NCBI RefSeq assembly: GCF_006494375.1
Contig: NZ_VHIZ01000050.1
Span: 248,001 to 312,000, forward strand
DNA from: Pantoea anthophila
GTDB taxonomy: Bacteria; Pseudomonadota; Gammaproteobacteria; Enterobacterales; Enterobacteriaceae
Direction of reading: 5' to 3'
Length of the DNA: 64,000 nucleotides
How positions within the stretch are numbered: the first letter of the stretch is position 1; every line of letters begins with the position of its first letter. The notes below the pieces were generated by a model. The model made no database searches. It saw nothing but the letters and a program-made list of their open reading frames with translations, and had not been told where the DNA came from. The position numbers were made by a program, and so were the translations under genes. This document shows, piece after piece, positions 50,264-59,673 of this stretch.

Positions 50264-50396
50264 ATGATGGACGAAACGCCTCGCAATCAGCAGGATAGAG
50301 TGCTGTGAAATTAGCTTTTTGTGCTGATTAACTGGGCGAGCGCGCTGGTGCTGACTGTTTTTATTGCCGCTGTTATCAGAAGGCTGACCGGGTAGC
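50264..50396 (+). pseudogene. possible remnant or very small membrane ORF
   Basis: In one frame an ATG at 50264 gives MMDETPRNQQDRVL, then stop, Asn, stop. The same frame then reads FVLINWASALVLTVFIAAVI, a convincing membrane helix ending RRLTG and stop. It is either a decayed small membrane protein or a 24-residue peptide from the GTG at 50321. No strong ribosome site is visible. The whole 50044-50442 gap otherwise holds only the ybjL terminator. Confidence 0.3.
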
Positions 50397-50442
50397 GTCA
50401 GCCACTGTTAGCCGGGCTGTCTGCTGAGGAATCTATCCCGGA

Positions 50443-51048
50443 ATGGAAGAACTGAACCACTCACTGTTTACTGCCATTAATGCCACACCAGCGTCACCTG
50501 CCTGGTTACTGCAACTGGCGACCTTTATTGCCAAAGATCTGATTGCCATCGTGCCGCTGCTCATCGTGGTGATGTGGTTGTGGGGGCCACGCGATCAGCT
50601 CTCTTCGCAGCGGGCACTGGTGCTGAAAACCGGCATGGCGCTGATCTATGCGCTGACGATCTCCTGGTGTGTGGGCCAGCTGCTGCCTCATCCGCGTCCG
50701 TTCGCCATTGGTTTCGGTTATCAGTTCCTGCATCATGCGGCGGATGACTCCTACCCCAGCGATCACGGCACCACGATTTTCACTTTTGCCCTGGCCTTTA
50801 TTTTCTGGCATCGCCTCTGGTCGGGGGTGGTTCTGATGGGTGTGGGTTGCGCTATCGCCTGGTCACGGGTCTATCTTGGCGTTCACTGGCCGCTGGATAT
50901 GCTGGGTGGATTCCTTGTCGGGCTGCTGAGCTGTCTGGCTTCGCATCTGGCATGGCAGTTCTATGGCGAGCGGATGCTGGCTGTTATCCATCCCCTCTAT
51001 CGGGCGCTGTTTGCGGTGCCGATTCGCAAAGGCTGGACGCAGGACTAA
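50443..51048 (+). CDS. ybjG: undecaprenyl-diphosphate phosphatase YbjG (PAP2 family)
   Basis: YbjG is one of the membrane PAP2-type phosphatases that recycle undecaprenyl pyrophosphate for peptidoglycan and O-antigen synthesis; loss or overexpression affects bacitracin resistance. The 201 residues have about five membrane segments. The three PAP2 phosphatase motifs are visible: the LLPHPRPF region (about 84-91), YPSDHGT (about 104-110) and SRVYLGVHWPLD (about 145-156), with the catalytic His in the last two. E. coli neighbours deoR and mdfA are absent. Confidence 0.94.
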   Translation: MEELNHSLFTAINATPASPAWLLQLATFIAKDLIAIVPLLIVVMWLWGPRDQLSSQRALVLKTGMALIYALTISWCVGQLLPHPRPFAIGFGYQFLHHAADDSYPSDHGTTIFTFALAFIFWHRLWSGVVLMGVGCAIAWSRVYLGVHWPLDMLGGFLVGLLSCLASHLAWQFYGERMLAVIHPLYRALFAVPIRKGWTQD

Positions 51049-51093
51049 GCTCCCTGTTTATTCAGCTCAGAAACATCAGACAGCGTAATTTTT

Positions 51094-51150
51094 GCAGCGA
51101 TAAATAAACCTGAGGCACAGGGAGCAGGGTCAGAAGAGGAAAGCGTCCCG
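51094..51150 (+). repeat. dispersed intergenic repeat, copy B
   Basis: A 57-bp stretch aligns without gaps to copy A at 29654-29710 at about 44 of 57 positions. Here the repeat forms the left side of a larger inverted structure (51115-51225). Confidence 0.6.
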
Positions 51151-51225
51151 CGCCAGGGATGGCGCGGGCCGAGCAGTCAGGGATGACGGTTTTGCGTCTT
51201 TCCGATCTGACCCTGCTTCCTGTGC
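51115..51225. repeat. large imperfect inverted repeat between ybjG and dacC
   Basis: The left arm (51115-51145) begins GCACAGGGAGCAGGGTCAGA, and the right arm (51194-51225) is its near-complement ending CTTCCTGTGC, with one or two mismatches and a short gap. Inside it is a perfect 8-bp hairpin CCCGCGCC/GGCGCGGG (51147-51154 and 51161-51168). It lies between the convergent stops of ybjG and dacC, typical of a palindromic intergenic element. Confidence 0.65.
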
Positions 51226-51287
51226 AGGCACGATCTTACCGCCAGAGGAATTTCTGTTATCAGGGACGCGTCAGCGTCCCGGATAAC

Positions 51288-52490
51288 TTATGAAAACCAT
51301 TTCCCAAACCAGCCGTTAAATTTCATCATCACGAAGTCAATCATCCGGCTGAAGAATCCGCCTTCCTGCACATCCTGCATCACCACCAGCGGGCGCTGTT
51401 CAATGGTTTTGCCGTCCAGCTGAAAATCGATCGTGCCTACCACCTGATTCTTCTTCAGCGGTGCTTCCAGCTGAGGTGTGGTCAGTTTAAAACTCGCCTT
51501 CAGGTTCTTCATCTGCCCTTTAGGGATGGTCAGCGCCGCATCTTTGGCGACGCCGAGATTGACCTGGCTGCGATCGCCGAACCAGACCCGCTGCTGAGCA
51601 AAAGGCGCATCGGCTTTAATGGGTGTTACCGTTTCAAAGAAGCGGAAGCCCCACGTCAGCAGCTTTTCACTTTCGCGGAAGCGGATCGCATCGCTGGTGG
51701 TGCCCAGCACCACGGAGATCAGGCGCATGTCACCTTCGGTCGCAGAGGCAACCAGATTGTTCCCCGCCCCGGAGGTGTGGCCGGTTTTAACGCCATCGAC
51801 TTTGAGATTGGTGCTCCACAACAGACGGTTACGGTTGATCTGGCGGATATTATTGAAGGTGAACTCTTTCTCTTTGTTCAGCGCATACTCATCGGGGACA
51901 TCACGGATCAGCGCCTGCGCAATCAGGGCCATATCCCGTGCGGTGCTGTACTGCCCTTCTGCATCCAGGCCGTGAACCGTCATAAAGTGGGTGTTCTGCA
52001 GGCCCAGCGCCTTCACATAATTATTCATCAGGCCGATAAACGAATCCTGACTGCCCGCCACGTAATCCGCCAGCGCAATACAGGCATCGTTGCCGGACTG
52101 GATCACAATGCCTTTGTTCAGCTCATGCACCGGGATGCGGTCACCCGGCTTGAGAAACATCAGGGATGAACCGCGCAGCTTAGGATTGCCGGTCGCCCAG
52201 GCATCCTGTCCTACGGTAACCATATCATCCGGTTTAATTTTGCCCGCTTTAATCGCCTGACCCACCACGTAGCTGGTCATCATTTTGGTCAGACTGGCGG
52301 GATCGAGACGCTGATCGGCGCTGGATTCAGTTAAGACTTTACCGCTGGCGTAATCCATCAGGATCCACGCTTTTGCGTCAATGCCTGGCGCGGCGGGAGC
52401 CTGTTCAGCATAGGCGCTGATCGGGGCGATAATCAGTAATGAGGTAGCAGCGAGAAGCCGCAGGCGTGATGGGAAGCGAGTGTTTGTCAT
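51288..52490 (-). CDS. dacC: serine-type D-Ala-D-Ala carboxypeptidase DacC (PBP6)
   Basis: DacC is a periplasmic, membrane-anchored low-molecular-weight PBP that trims pentapeptide side chains, mostly in stationary phase. The active-site triad is visible as SLTK (in DPASLTKMM), SGN (IQSGNDAC) and KTG ([11 protein letters not shown]). The C-terminal amphipathic helix ([17 protein letters not shown]) anchors it. The signal peptide ends ISAYA. I used the ATG at 52490, which gives 400 residues, as in E. coli, though its ribosome site is poor. A TTG at 52550 would add 20 unconserved residues. It is divergent from the HAD gene. Confidence 0.95.
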   Translation of the reverse strand: MTNTRFPSRLRLLAATSLLIIAPISAYAEQAPAAPGIDAKAWILMDYASGKVLTESSADQRLDPASLTKMMTSYVVGQAIKAGKIKPDDMVTVGQDAWATGNPKLRGSSLMFLKPGDRIPVHELNKGIVIQSGNDACIALADYVAGSQDSFIGLMNNYVKALGLQNTHFMTVHGLDAEGQYSTARDMALIAQALIRDVPDEYALNKEKEFTFNNIRQINRNRLLWSTNLKVDGVKTGHTSGAGNNLVASATEGDMRLISVVLGTTSDAIRFRESEKLLTWGFRFFETVTPIKADAPFAQQRVWFGDRSQVNLGVAKDAALTIPKGQMKNLKASFKLTTPQLEAPLKKNQVVGTIDFQLDGKTIEQRPLVVMQDVQEGGFFSRMIDFVMMKFNGWFGKWFS

Positions 52491-52762
52491 GGGCGTGGCC
52501 GGATTGTCCTTGTTAACGCGAAATTCCAGGGGCAGAAAATTCTCACTCAAACGCTAACCGTTGACGGCAGCGAAAAAAACCGCCGAATCGTAAAGTTTTT
52601 TAGAGTTTAGTCGATTTACCCTGGCACAACGGCCGCGCGCGTGCCCTTTCGCCTCGCTTCTGTCATTCCCAAAACTGCGTGAAATTCCGATTTTTCGCAG
52701 AAGAGTTAAGTCGGTCACAATTATCCGCTAACCTGAAAGCCAGTCAGCCGAGGAGACCGACC

Positions 52763-53419
52763 ATGGACTTAGCCCTTTTTGATCTGGATGAAACACTTAT
52801 TTGTGAAGACAGCACCAGCCTGTGGCTGCGCTGGCTGGTATCACAGGGGTTCGCCCCCAGCGAACTGATCGATCAGGAACAGGCACTGATGGCCCAGTAT
52901 TATGCCGGCACGCTCTCAATTGAAGAGTATATGAATAAAACCCTCTCACCGCTGTCGGGTATGGCTACCCTCACAGTGGAAGGCTGGGTGCGCCGCTTTA
53001 TTCATCGCGACATCATGCCCCGCGTTTTTCCCGCAGCCCGGGAACGCATCGAGTGGCACCGGGCGCGCGGCGACCGCGTCATGATTATCTCTGCCAGCGG
53101 TGAGCATCTGGTGGTGCCGATTGCTCAGCAACTGGGGGCCTGCGGTGCGCTGGCGATTGGCGTTGAAATCGTAGACCAGCGTTACAGCGGCAATACCTAC
53201 GGCACCATGACCTATAAAGAGGGCAAAGTGACCCGGCTGGGTGACTGGAAAGCGCTGCAGGCGGAGGAGACGTTTGACCGCACCTGGGCCTACAGCGATT
53301 CGATGAATGACCTGCCCCTGCTGGAGCAGGCCGATCACGCCCATGTCATCAACCCGGACGAAAGACTACATCAGGAAGCGGTCAGCCGGGGATGGCAGGT
53401 TTATCACTGGGCACGCTGA
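52763..53419 (+). CDS. HAD-IB family phosphatase
   Basis: This 218-residue cytosolic protein is a haloacid-dehalogenase phosphatase of the SerB-like IB subfamily. Motif I is LFDLDETL (the nucleophile and acid aspartates at about 6 and 8), motif II is IISASGEHLV, and motif IV is AYSDSMNDLPLL. A helical cap lies after motif I. Such proteins hydrolyse small phosphomonoesters; the substrate cannot be inferred. GAGGAG precedes the ATG at 52763. It is divergent from dacC and its stop is 1 bp from that of convergent yliI. No symbol is assigned. Confidence 0.9.
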   Translation: MDLALFDLDETLICEDSTSLWLRWLVSQGFAPSELIDQEQALMAQYYAGTLSIEEYMNKTLSPLSGMATLTVEGWVRRFIHRDIMPRVFPAARERIEWHRARGDRVMIISASGEHLVVPIAQQLGACGALAIGVEIVDQRYSGNTYGTMTYKEGKVTRLGDWKALQAEETFDRTWAYSDSMNDLPLLEQADHAHVINPDERLHQEAVSRGWQVYHWAR

Positions 53420-53420
53420 A

Positions 53421-54557
53421 TCAGCCGCGGGACGCGCCAGCGTCCTGCGCTAATCCCACTTTCAGCAGTTTGCCGTTGGCCTCGTCGGTCAGCACATAGA
53501 GCCAGCCATCCGGTCCCTGCCGCACATCGCGAATCCGCGCATTCTGGTCGCCCAGCAGACGCTGCTCTTCCACCACTTTTTCACCGTTCACACTCAGCCG
53601 AATCAGGTTCTTCTCTTTCAGCGCGCCGATAAACAGCGAATTCTTCCACTGCGGAAAACGGGCGCTGTTGTAAAACGCCATGCCGCTGATGGCCGGAGAG
53701 ACTTTCCAGTGCCAGATCGGCTGCTCGGTGCCTGCAACATGGGTGCCCTTTGACTCCGGCACTTTATCGCCGCTGTAGTCGATACCGTAGGTCGCCAGCG
53801 GCCAGCCATAGTTTTTGCCACGACTCATGATATTCACTTCATCGCCGCCGCGCGGGCCATGCTCATTTTCCCATATCATGCCGGTCCAGGGATTTAGCGC
53901 CAGCCCCTGCGGATTACGCAGGCCAAGCGCCCAGATCTCTGGCCGCGCGCCGGGCTGTTTCACAAACGGGTTATCATCAGGCACGCTGCCGTCGGCATTC
54001 AGCCGCAGCAGTTTGCCCTGCAGTTTATCGAGGTCCTGCGCGGCGCTGCTGACAAAATTATCGCCGAAGGCGATCCAGAGATAGCCCTGAGTATCAAACG
54101 CCAGCCGGGTGCCAATATTGTTACCGCTGGAGAGCATCGGCGTCTGCCGGATCACCTCGCGGAAATCGCTGAGCTGGCGATTATCCCTGCTCAGTGTCCC
54201 GACACCTACCACCGCCCCCGCTTTTCCCTTGCTGTCAGCCTCGGTGTAACTGAGCCAGACACGACGGCTGCTGGCGAAGTCGGGAGCCAGCACCACATCT
54301 AGCAGGCCGCTCTGCCGCTGTGCCCAGACCTCTGGCACGCCCTGAATCGGCTGCGAAAGGCCGCTCTCCGGATTCCAGCTGCGCAGCTGCCCGCTCCGTT
54401 CGGTTATCAGCAGCGTTTTGTTGTCGGGCAGAAAGGCAACCGACCATGGATGTTGTAACTTATCCTGTAACACCTCAACCTGCAGGTCAGCGGCAAACAG
54501 CGGCGGGACTGAGAGCAGCGAACCGGTCAGCAGCAGAACGGTTGAAAAACGGGACAT
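53421..54557 (-). CDS. yliI: PQQ-dependent aldose sugar dehydrogenase YliI
   Basis: YliI is a periplasmic/outer-membrane soluble aldose sugar dehydrogenase with a six-bladed beta-propeller that uses PQQ and calcium. A signal peptide (VLLLTGSLLSVPPLFA) precedes ADLQVEVLQDKLQHPWSVAFLP. Cofactor-region landmarks include HPWSVAFLPDNK, LGLRNPQGLALNP and ENEHGPRGGDEVN. The 378 residues compare with 371 in E. coli. AGGAG precedes the ATG. E. coli neighbours bssR and gstB are absent; an AT-rich gene-poor region lies upstream. Confidence 0.95.
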   Translation of the reverse strand: MSRFSTVLLLTGSLLSVPPLFAADLQVEVLQDKLQHPWSVAFLPDNKTLLITERSGQLRSWNPESGLSQPIQGVPEVWAQRQSGLLDVVLAPDFASSRRVWLSYTEADSKGKAGAVVGVGTLSRDNRQLSDFREVIRQTPMLSSGNNIGTRLAFDTQGYLWIAFGDNFVSSAAQDLDKLQGKLLRLNADGSVPDDNPFVKQPGARPEIWALGLRNPQGLALNPWTGMIWENEHGPRGGDEVNIMSRGKNYGWPLATYGIDYSGDKVPESKGTHVAGTEQPIWHWKVSPAISGMAFYNSARFPQWKNSLFIGALKEKNLIRLSVNGEKVVEEQRLLGDQNARIRDVRQGPDGWLYVLTDEANGKLLKVGLAQDAGASRG

Positions 54558-55138
54558 AGAGTTCTCCTCATGGGATAGCGTGCCTTAAGCGTAGTCAGGC
54601 AGGCTTTAACAATGCTGAGGATTTACAAAAGATTAAACAGGCCGATAGCAGACCGCCCGACGGACAAGTGCATCTCCATAAGGGCTAAAGCTGACCAGAC
54701 CGCTCCTGCTTCATTTCAGAACTGAGTTTGCAAGAAAAGTATGCTTTCTATAGTCTTTGCGAGACCATAAATACTTTAAAGTGATGATAAATTTCCGGGA
54801 AATATACAGGTGAATAAAATCTTGATTTAATTTTTTAGTGAGAAATCACGCTTTAATTCATAAGCAATAAGGCACTCGCTGTTTTACCGATGAAATTAGC
54901 CAATTTTAGCGTGCATTCATTTTTTATAGCTCAAACCAACCCCTATCCAAATATCTTTCTGGCCTGACATACAAAACTTTCTTCAGCCGCAGATTTGCAG
55001 CACGAATTGAATCAGCAGGCAAAGAGGTATTTATGATATTTTCTCCCACTTCATTTAACTCACACTATAAAACTGACTAATATTCAACTCCGCTATTTAT
55101 GACTTTGCCCCCCATTTTCTTTACTTCAGAGAAGTGGT
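54558..55138. other. AT-rich, gene-poor segment upstream of yliI
   Basis: From about 54,600 the sequence becomes noticeably AT-rich relative to the neighbouring genes. No gene longer than a few dozen codons is present. One 15-codon frame, 55033-55080 (MIFSPTSFNSHYKTD), has a strong AAAGAGG ribosome site five bases before its ATG. No transposase, integrase or repeat ends were recognised. Confidence 0.5.
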
Positions 55139-55504
55139 CTAATTCCCCCTCTCTATTTCAATCAACTTTTTAATAACGGGGTGCGCATTTCCTGAAGCAT
55201 AATCCATTGTATTGAGATAGATGACTCGCTTTTTATTAAACTTACCGCAGTAAAACTGAAAGCGTAATCCTGGCGCACAAACTACCAACATAACACCCTT
55301 CTTAACGATTTCCTCAATATCTCCCTCAGTATCATCAGCCATCACAACCCAGTCATAACCTAAAGCGTCAATTTCTTTCTGGACTTCAGAGATGTAATTA
55401 TTATGATTTTTATGGCCAAAAAGCCCTGCTCCGCCCGCATGAAACGGGTTACGCCCCAGAGTTGGCGAGGGTTTTGATATGATGTATATCTTCTTTTGGC
55501 CCAC
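55139..55504 (-). CDS. hypothetical protein, small alpha/beta fold, unrecognised
   Basis: I do not recognise this protein. With the GTG at 55504 (GAGG six bases upstream) it has 121 residues; an upstream GTG at 55576 without a ribosome site would give 145. It starts with a beta-strand-like GQKKIYIISKP and then a glycine- and histidine-rich segment with NPFHAGGAGLFGHKNH (about 19-34). Alternating strands and helices follow, with WVVMADD, MLVVCAPG, RVIYLN and a C-terminal helix. The last third vaguely recalls PTS EIIB proteins, but the early catalytic Cys is missing. It lies alone in AT-rich DNA, suggesting acquisition. Confidence 0.65.
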   Translation of the reverse strand: MGQKKIYIISKPSPTLGRNPFHAGGAGLFGHKNHNNYISEVQKEIDALGYDWVVMADDTEGDIEEIVKKGVMLVVCAPGLRFQFYCGKFNKKRVIYLNTMDYASGNAHPVIKKLIEIERGN

Positions 55505-56159
55505 TACGTTCCTCACTCTGTTCACATTAATATTTTCCGGGCGGATGACCTCTGAATTTATGCAGCTGTCAATCACGCCAGATAATTAAATTGCACTATA
55601 TCAAGCAGACTTGTGTAATGACAACAGATTAACAAGGCAGCATCTACATACATAGTTTCATGTTGGTCAGAACGAAGTTTAACCCGTATCATTTTTAAGA
55701 ACCTGGATTTTTTCTTTGATGAGAATCAACTTACTGAATAAATTATTACTTAGTTCGGTTGTAAAGTTAATCTCGCAACTAAAAACGCGTTCCTGACGTA
55801 AAAACATCTATATCCTGACAGACATCCATTATGGACTGGAAAGACTTCATTTATAAAAATCAGAAAAAGTAACAAACCAGCAACTCATCTTACACATTTA
55901 AAAAACACTCAATATTTCAAATGAACCCTTATCGCACCTGCTACATTTAGCCGCTCTCTGTAAAACCTAAAAAATCGATTCAACCCTGAGTATATCTTTC
56001 CCGGCATGGCTGTAACCTTTACAGGCATTCGGAATTTAAAATGATGCTTTACGACTCCAGATGTTAACGTTGTCTGCAATGTTGATAGTCAGAGATAAAC
56101 CAGCCAATAATCGTTCAGACTAATCCCGATAACAGGTTATCCGTGTTAAGGAGCAATTG
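55505..56159. other. AT-rich gene-free stretch
   Basis: About 650 bp of AT-rich DNA lie between the unrecognised gene and the carbonic anhydrase terminator. Only very short frames occur, such as a 13-codon one at about 55,831. I see no RNA gene signature, repeat or recombinase. Confidence 0.45.
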
Positions 56160-56184
56160 AAAACCCGCCGCAGGACGCAGCGGG
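56160..56184 (-). terminator. carbonic anhydrase gene terminator
   Basis: On the minus strand an 8-bp stem CCCGCTGC/GCGGCGGG with one wobble pair and a 5-base loop is followed by TTTTC, 10 bp after the stop of the carbonic anhydrase gene. Confidence 0.75.
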
Positions 56185-56193
56185 CGAGAGGCA

Positions 56194-56829
56194 TTACTCG
56201 AAGCAGGTGTCCGGATTCTCAGACAGGGTGATGAACTGCTTGCCACCCTGGGTCAGCGCCATAATGGTGCCGCTTTCGATATCGTAAACCCAGCCATGCA
56301 GACGCAGTTTGCCGTTACGCAGCGCGACGGAAACCGAAGGATGGGTTTTCATGTTGTTCAGCTGCGCGATCACGTTCTCTTTGACCATCTCATTCAGCTT
56401 CTTCTCCGGTGAGTCATACTCACGCTGCTCGACCACCGCTTTTGCCGCATCGGCATAGCGCAGCCAGTGCTCTACTGCGGGCATGGTGTCCATGCAGGCG
56501 CAGGAAGCAATAGCGTTCATGGCACCACAGTTGGAGTGACCGCAGATGATGATGTCGGAAACGCCCAGCGCGACCACGGCATATTCGATTGTCGCGGATA
56601 CACCACCAGGCTCCGGGCCAAATGAGGGAACGATGTTGCCCGCGTTGCGGATAACGAACAGCTCTCCTGGCTCCTGCTGCGTCACCAGCTCAGGCACCAG
56701 ACGGCTGTCTGAACAGGAGATGAACAGGGCTTTAGGATTTTGATTTGACGCCAGGCTTTTGAAAAGATCCTTCCTTTCAGGAAACACATTCTGCTGGAAA
56801 TTCAGAAATCCTTTGATGATCTCTTTCAT
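56194..56829 (-). CDS. cynT: beta-class carbonic anhydrase (CynT-like)
   Basis: This zinc enzyme interconverts CO2 and bicarbonate. The 211 residues have the beta-class zinc ligands in [10 protein letters not shown] (Cys about 39, Asp about 41) and GHSNCGAM (His and Cys, about 97-101). The protein starts [12 protein letters not shown] and resembles E. coli CynT more closely than Can, although no cynR, cynS or cynX lie nearby. It could therefore be the housekeeping enzyme under a CynT-like form. GAGAG precedes the ATG. A GC hairpin is present in its leader. Confidence 0.93.
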   Translation of the reverse strand: MKEIIKGFLNFQQNVFPERKDLFKSLASNQNPKALFISCSDSRLVPELVTQQEPGELFVIRNAGNIVPSFGPEPGGVSATIEYAVVALGVSDIIICGHSNCGAMNAIASCACMDTMPAVEHWLRYADAAKAVVEQREYDSPEKKLNEMVKENVIAQLNNMKTHPSVSVALRNGKLRLHGWVYDIESGTIMALTQGGKQFITLSENPDTCFE

Positions 56830-57350
56830 TATTTAGCTCTCACATTATCCATTTCATTACCTGAGGGGCATAGCCCCCTCAGTGGGGTTAGCGGGTTTAT
56901 TATTAATGAAAACAAGTGAATATCAACCCGCGTTTTTCATTCACTGTTCAGCCGGGGTTACGGACAGCGCTTCGCTTATCCGCCAGACAGCGGTCCAGGC
57001 GGCGATTTCTTTTTATAGCACGGTGAGTTACCACGACGCGCCCGTTTTTCTCTGAGCCTGATGCGGGTCTGCAAAGCGAACAGGCTTTTACGCGTTTTTT
57101 CACTACTTTACGTCGTGCGCCAGGCTGAAATCGTTTTCAGTCATTCACGCTCAGCGGACGCATCGCATCCGGCAGATTGCTGCGCCGTGAGCGTAATCCG
57201 CCGGGTGCAGTCAGCCAGCAGGGTTTTGACGGGAAGAAGCAGGAAAGATGAAATAGCGCGGAAAACGGAGGCACTGCGGCGTGAAATGAATTTCGCCTCC
57301 CCGGCGCTACAGACGCGCCGGGCAGAAAAACGGTCATGCTGGTTCAGCGG
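56830..57350. other. gap between carbonic anhydrase gene and DUF4385 gene
   Basis: The 521-bp gap has only overlapping open frames on both strands with no family resemblance or good ribosome site. A perfect hairpin, CTGAGGGG (56861-56868) / CCCCTCAG (56875-56882), lies 30 bp upstream of the carbonic anhydrase start and may be a leader structure. No terminator for the gsi/DUF4385 transcript was clear. Confidence 0.4.
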
Positions 57351-57800
57351 TTAGCCATAAAGTTGCTGATGCGCCTTTTTCCGTTGCAGATAGTCCTCAT
57401 CGGCCCGGAGACGGTCCCAGTAAGCTTTGAAAATGGCCGCCGCCGCGGCTTTTTCTTCATTGACGCCACGCGGCAGCTCCTTGCCTTCAGCGTCATATTT
57501 TCGTCCGCCCTTGTGATTGCTGTAGCGGCGGGCACGGGTATAGCCCATCTGGATAAACTTGCGCGCCATATCCATGCCGACAAAGTCATCCTGACGCCGG
57601 TAATCTTCAAACAGCGCCATGATCTTTTCTGCCGACTCTTCAGCAATGGGAACGGTGCGAAATCGCCAGTGAGGCAGGATTTCACTCTTATAAGGCTCAA
57701 CCATCAGCACACCCTGCTCCCCGCGGCCGACCTGATATCGCTCAGGGTGCTTACGGAAGTCGATAGTGCTGAAGTCCTGATCATAATCGAAAGGTTTCAT
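57351..57800 (-). CDS. DUF4385 domain-containing protein
   Basis: This 149-residue, probably cytosolic protein looks like the DUF4385 family of unknown function. Aromatic and basic residues dominate, for example [19 protein letters not shown] (about 13-31) and [17 protein letters not shown] central arginine- and lysine-rich stretch ([14 protein letters not shown]) precedes a helical, glutamate-rich C-terminus. There are no signal or membrane segments. Its ATG overlaps the gsiD stop (ATGA) and has no ribosome site of its own, so it is probably translated by coupling to gsiD. E. coli has no equivalent at this place. Confidence 0.85.
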   Translation of the reverse strand: MKPFDYDQDFSTIDFRKHPERYQVGRGEQGVLMVEPYKSEILPHWRFRTVPIAEESAEKIMALFEDYRRQDDFVGMDMARKFIQMGYTRARRYSNHKGGRKYDAEGKELPRGVNEEKAAAAAIFKAYWDRLRADEDYLQRKKAHQQLYG

Positions 57801-58702
57801 GTCTTTAGTTTAGGATCAAGTGCGTCGCGCAGCCCGTCTCCGAGTAAATTAAATGCCAGAACAGTGAAGAAGATCGCCAGACTGGGGAAAATCGCCACGT
57901 GCGGCGCGATAACCATGTCGGCGCGCGCCTCGTTCAGCATGGCGCCCCACTCCGGCGTGGGCGGTTGTGCCCCTAAACCCAGAAAGGAGAGACTGGCAGC
58001 GGTGATGATGGAGGTGCCGACGCGCATGGTAAAATAGACCACAATCGGTGAGACCGTCCCCGGCAGGATATGTCGCATCAGAATGGTCCAGTCAGAGGCG
58101 CCGATGCTGCGCGCTGACTCAATAAAGGTCTGATGCTTGAGTACCAGCGTATTGCCGCGCACCAGGCGGGCAAAAGCCGGGATGCTGAAGATGGCTACTG
58201 CCACAATCACATTGCTCATGCCGCTGCCCATAATGGCGACGACCGCTATCGCCAGCAGAATGCCGGGAAAGGCAAACAGCACATCACAGATGCGCATGAT
58301 GATGCGGTCCCACCACCCTTCATAATATCCTGCCAGCAGGCCAGAGAGGGTGCCAATCAGCGCGCCGATCAACACAGAGAAGAAGCCCGCAATCAGGGAA
58401 ATACGCGTGCCGACCAGCACCCGGCTGAAGATATCGCGCCCCAGCGAGTCCACACCAAACAGGTGCATCAGTGACGGCCCCTCGTTGAGCCGGTCATAAT
58501 CGAAATAGTTCTCCGCATCGAACGGCGCAACCCACGGTGCGATAAATGCCAGTACAATCAGCATCAGCACAAACAGGCCCGCCAGCAGCGCCACCGGCTG
58601 CCGTCTGAAACGCCGCCAGAACTCACGCCACGGCGTCCGCACCCGATTCTCCGCGAGCAGCGGCATGCTTTTCAGTGCCGCTTCGCGTCGCCAGTTTTTC
58701 AT
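57797..58702 (-). CDS. gsiD: glutathione ABC transporter permease GsiD
   Basis: GsiD is one of two permease subunits of the GsiABCD glutathione importer of the peptide/nickel (Dpp/Opp) family. The 301 residues have a cytosolic N-terminal region and six membrane segments. The EAA-like loop is [21 protein letters not shown] (about 194-214). It overlaps gsiC upstream and the DUF4385 gene downstream, each by four bases (ATGA). Confidence 0.95.
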   Translation of the reverse strand: MKNWRREAALKSMPLLAENRVRTPWREFWRRFRRQPVALLAGLFVLMLIVLAFIAPWVAPFDAENYFDYDRLNEGPSLMHLFGVDSLGRDIFSRVLVGTRISLIAGFFSVLIGALIGTLSGLLAGYYEGWWDRIIMRICDVLFAFPGILLAIAVVAIMGSGMSNVIVAVAIFSIPAFARLVRGNTLVLKHQTFIESARSIGASDWTILMRHILPGTVSPIVVYFTMRVGTSIITAASLSFLGLGAQPPTPEWGAMLNEARADMVIAPHVAIFPSLAIFFTVLAFNLLGDGLRDALDPKLKT

Positions 58703-59628
58703 CGCGACTCCTTAAAGCGAATAGCGGGATTGATGACCGCATAGAGCATGTCGGTAAACAGATTGATCAGAATAAACTCCAGTGAAAACAGCAGCACCTC
58801 TGCCTGAATTACCGGGTAGTCGCGCATCGTCACAGAATCGACCAGCAGACGTCCCAGGCCAGGCCAGTTGAAAACCACTTCAACCACAATCGAGCCACCC
58901 AGCAGAAAACCGAACTGCAGGCCCATCATGGTCACGACCGGGATCATGGCATTGCGCAGGCCATGTTTGACCACCACCAGCGACTCGCGCACCCCTTTGG
59001 CCCGCGCCGTCCGCATGTAGTCTTCCTGCATGACCTCGACAAAGGAGGCGCGGGTAAAACGGGCCATCACCGCCGCGACCGCGGCACCTAAGGTGATCGA
59101 AGGCAGGATGTAGTGTTTCCAGCTCTCTGCACCTACCGTCGGGAGCCATCCCAGCTCAACCGAGAAGACCTGCATCAGCAGCATGCCGAGTGCAAAGGCG
59201 GGGAACGAAATGCCCGACACCGCCAGCGTCATTCCCAGCCGATCGGGCCAGCGGTTGCGCCAGACGGCAGAGACAAGGCCAATCGCCATGCCAAAAATCA
59301 CCGCCCAGACCATGCTGACCAGCGTCAGCCAGAGGGTCGGCATAAAGCGCGTGGCGATCTCTTCAGCGACCGGCCGTTTCGACACCATCGACTGGCCAAA
59401 ATCGCCCTGCAGCGCATTCAGTAAAAAGTGCCAGAACTGCTGCGGCAGCGGCAGATCCAGCCCCAGCTCCTGGCGCACCAGCGCCACCACGGAGGCATCC
59501 GCTTCCGGCCCGGCGATCAGGCGTGCGGGATCGCCCGGCAGCAGGTGCACAAACAGGAACACCAGCACCGCCACAATCAGCAGCGTCGGGATCAGCCCGA
59601 AAAGTCGTTTAATGAAATAGTTAAACAT
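58699..59628 (-). CDS. gsiC: glutathione ABC transporter permease GsiC
   Basis: GsiC is the partner permease, 309 residues (E. coli 306). The first segment ([32 protein letters not shown]) is the standard Dpp-family start. The EAA loop is [24 protein letters not shown] (about 208-231). Four-base overlap with gsiD indicates coupling; gsiB lies 45 bp upstream. Confidence 0.95.
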   Translation of the reverse strand: MFNYFIKRLFGLIPTLLIVAVLVFLFVHLLPGDPARLIAGPEADASVVALVRQELGLDLPLPQQFWHFLLNALQGDFGQSMVSKRPVAEEIATRFMPTLWLTLVSMVWAVIFGMAIGLVSAVWRNRWPDRLGMTLAVSGISFPAFALGMLLMQVFSVELGWLPTVGAESWKHYILPSITLGAAVAAVMARFTRASFVEVMQEDYMRTARAKGVRESLVVVKHGLRNAMIPVVTMMGLQFGFLLGGSIVVEVVFNWPGLGRLLVDSVTMRDYPVIQAEVLLFSLEFILINLFTDMLYAVINPAIRFKESR

Positions 59629-59673
59629 GCAACATCCTGCAGCTGCGGCCAGCCCGCGGGCTGGCCGGCTCCG

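Noticed and set aside
57061..57354. A 97-codon plus-strand frame between the carbonic anhydrase and DUF4385 genes
   Set aside because: No family resemblance, no ribosome site, and competing frames on the other strand; looks like chance.
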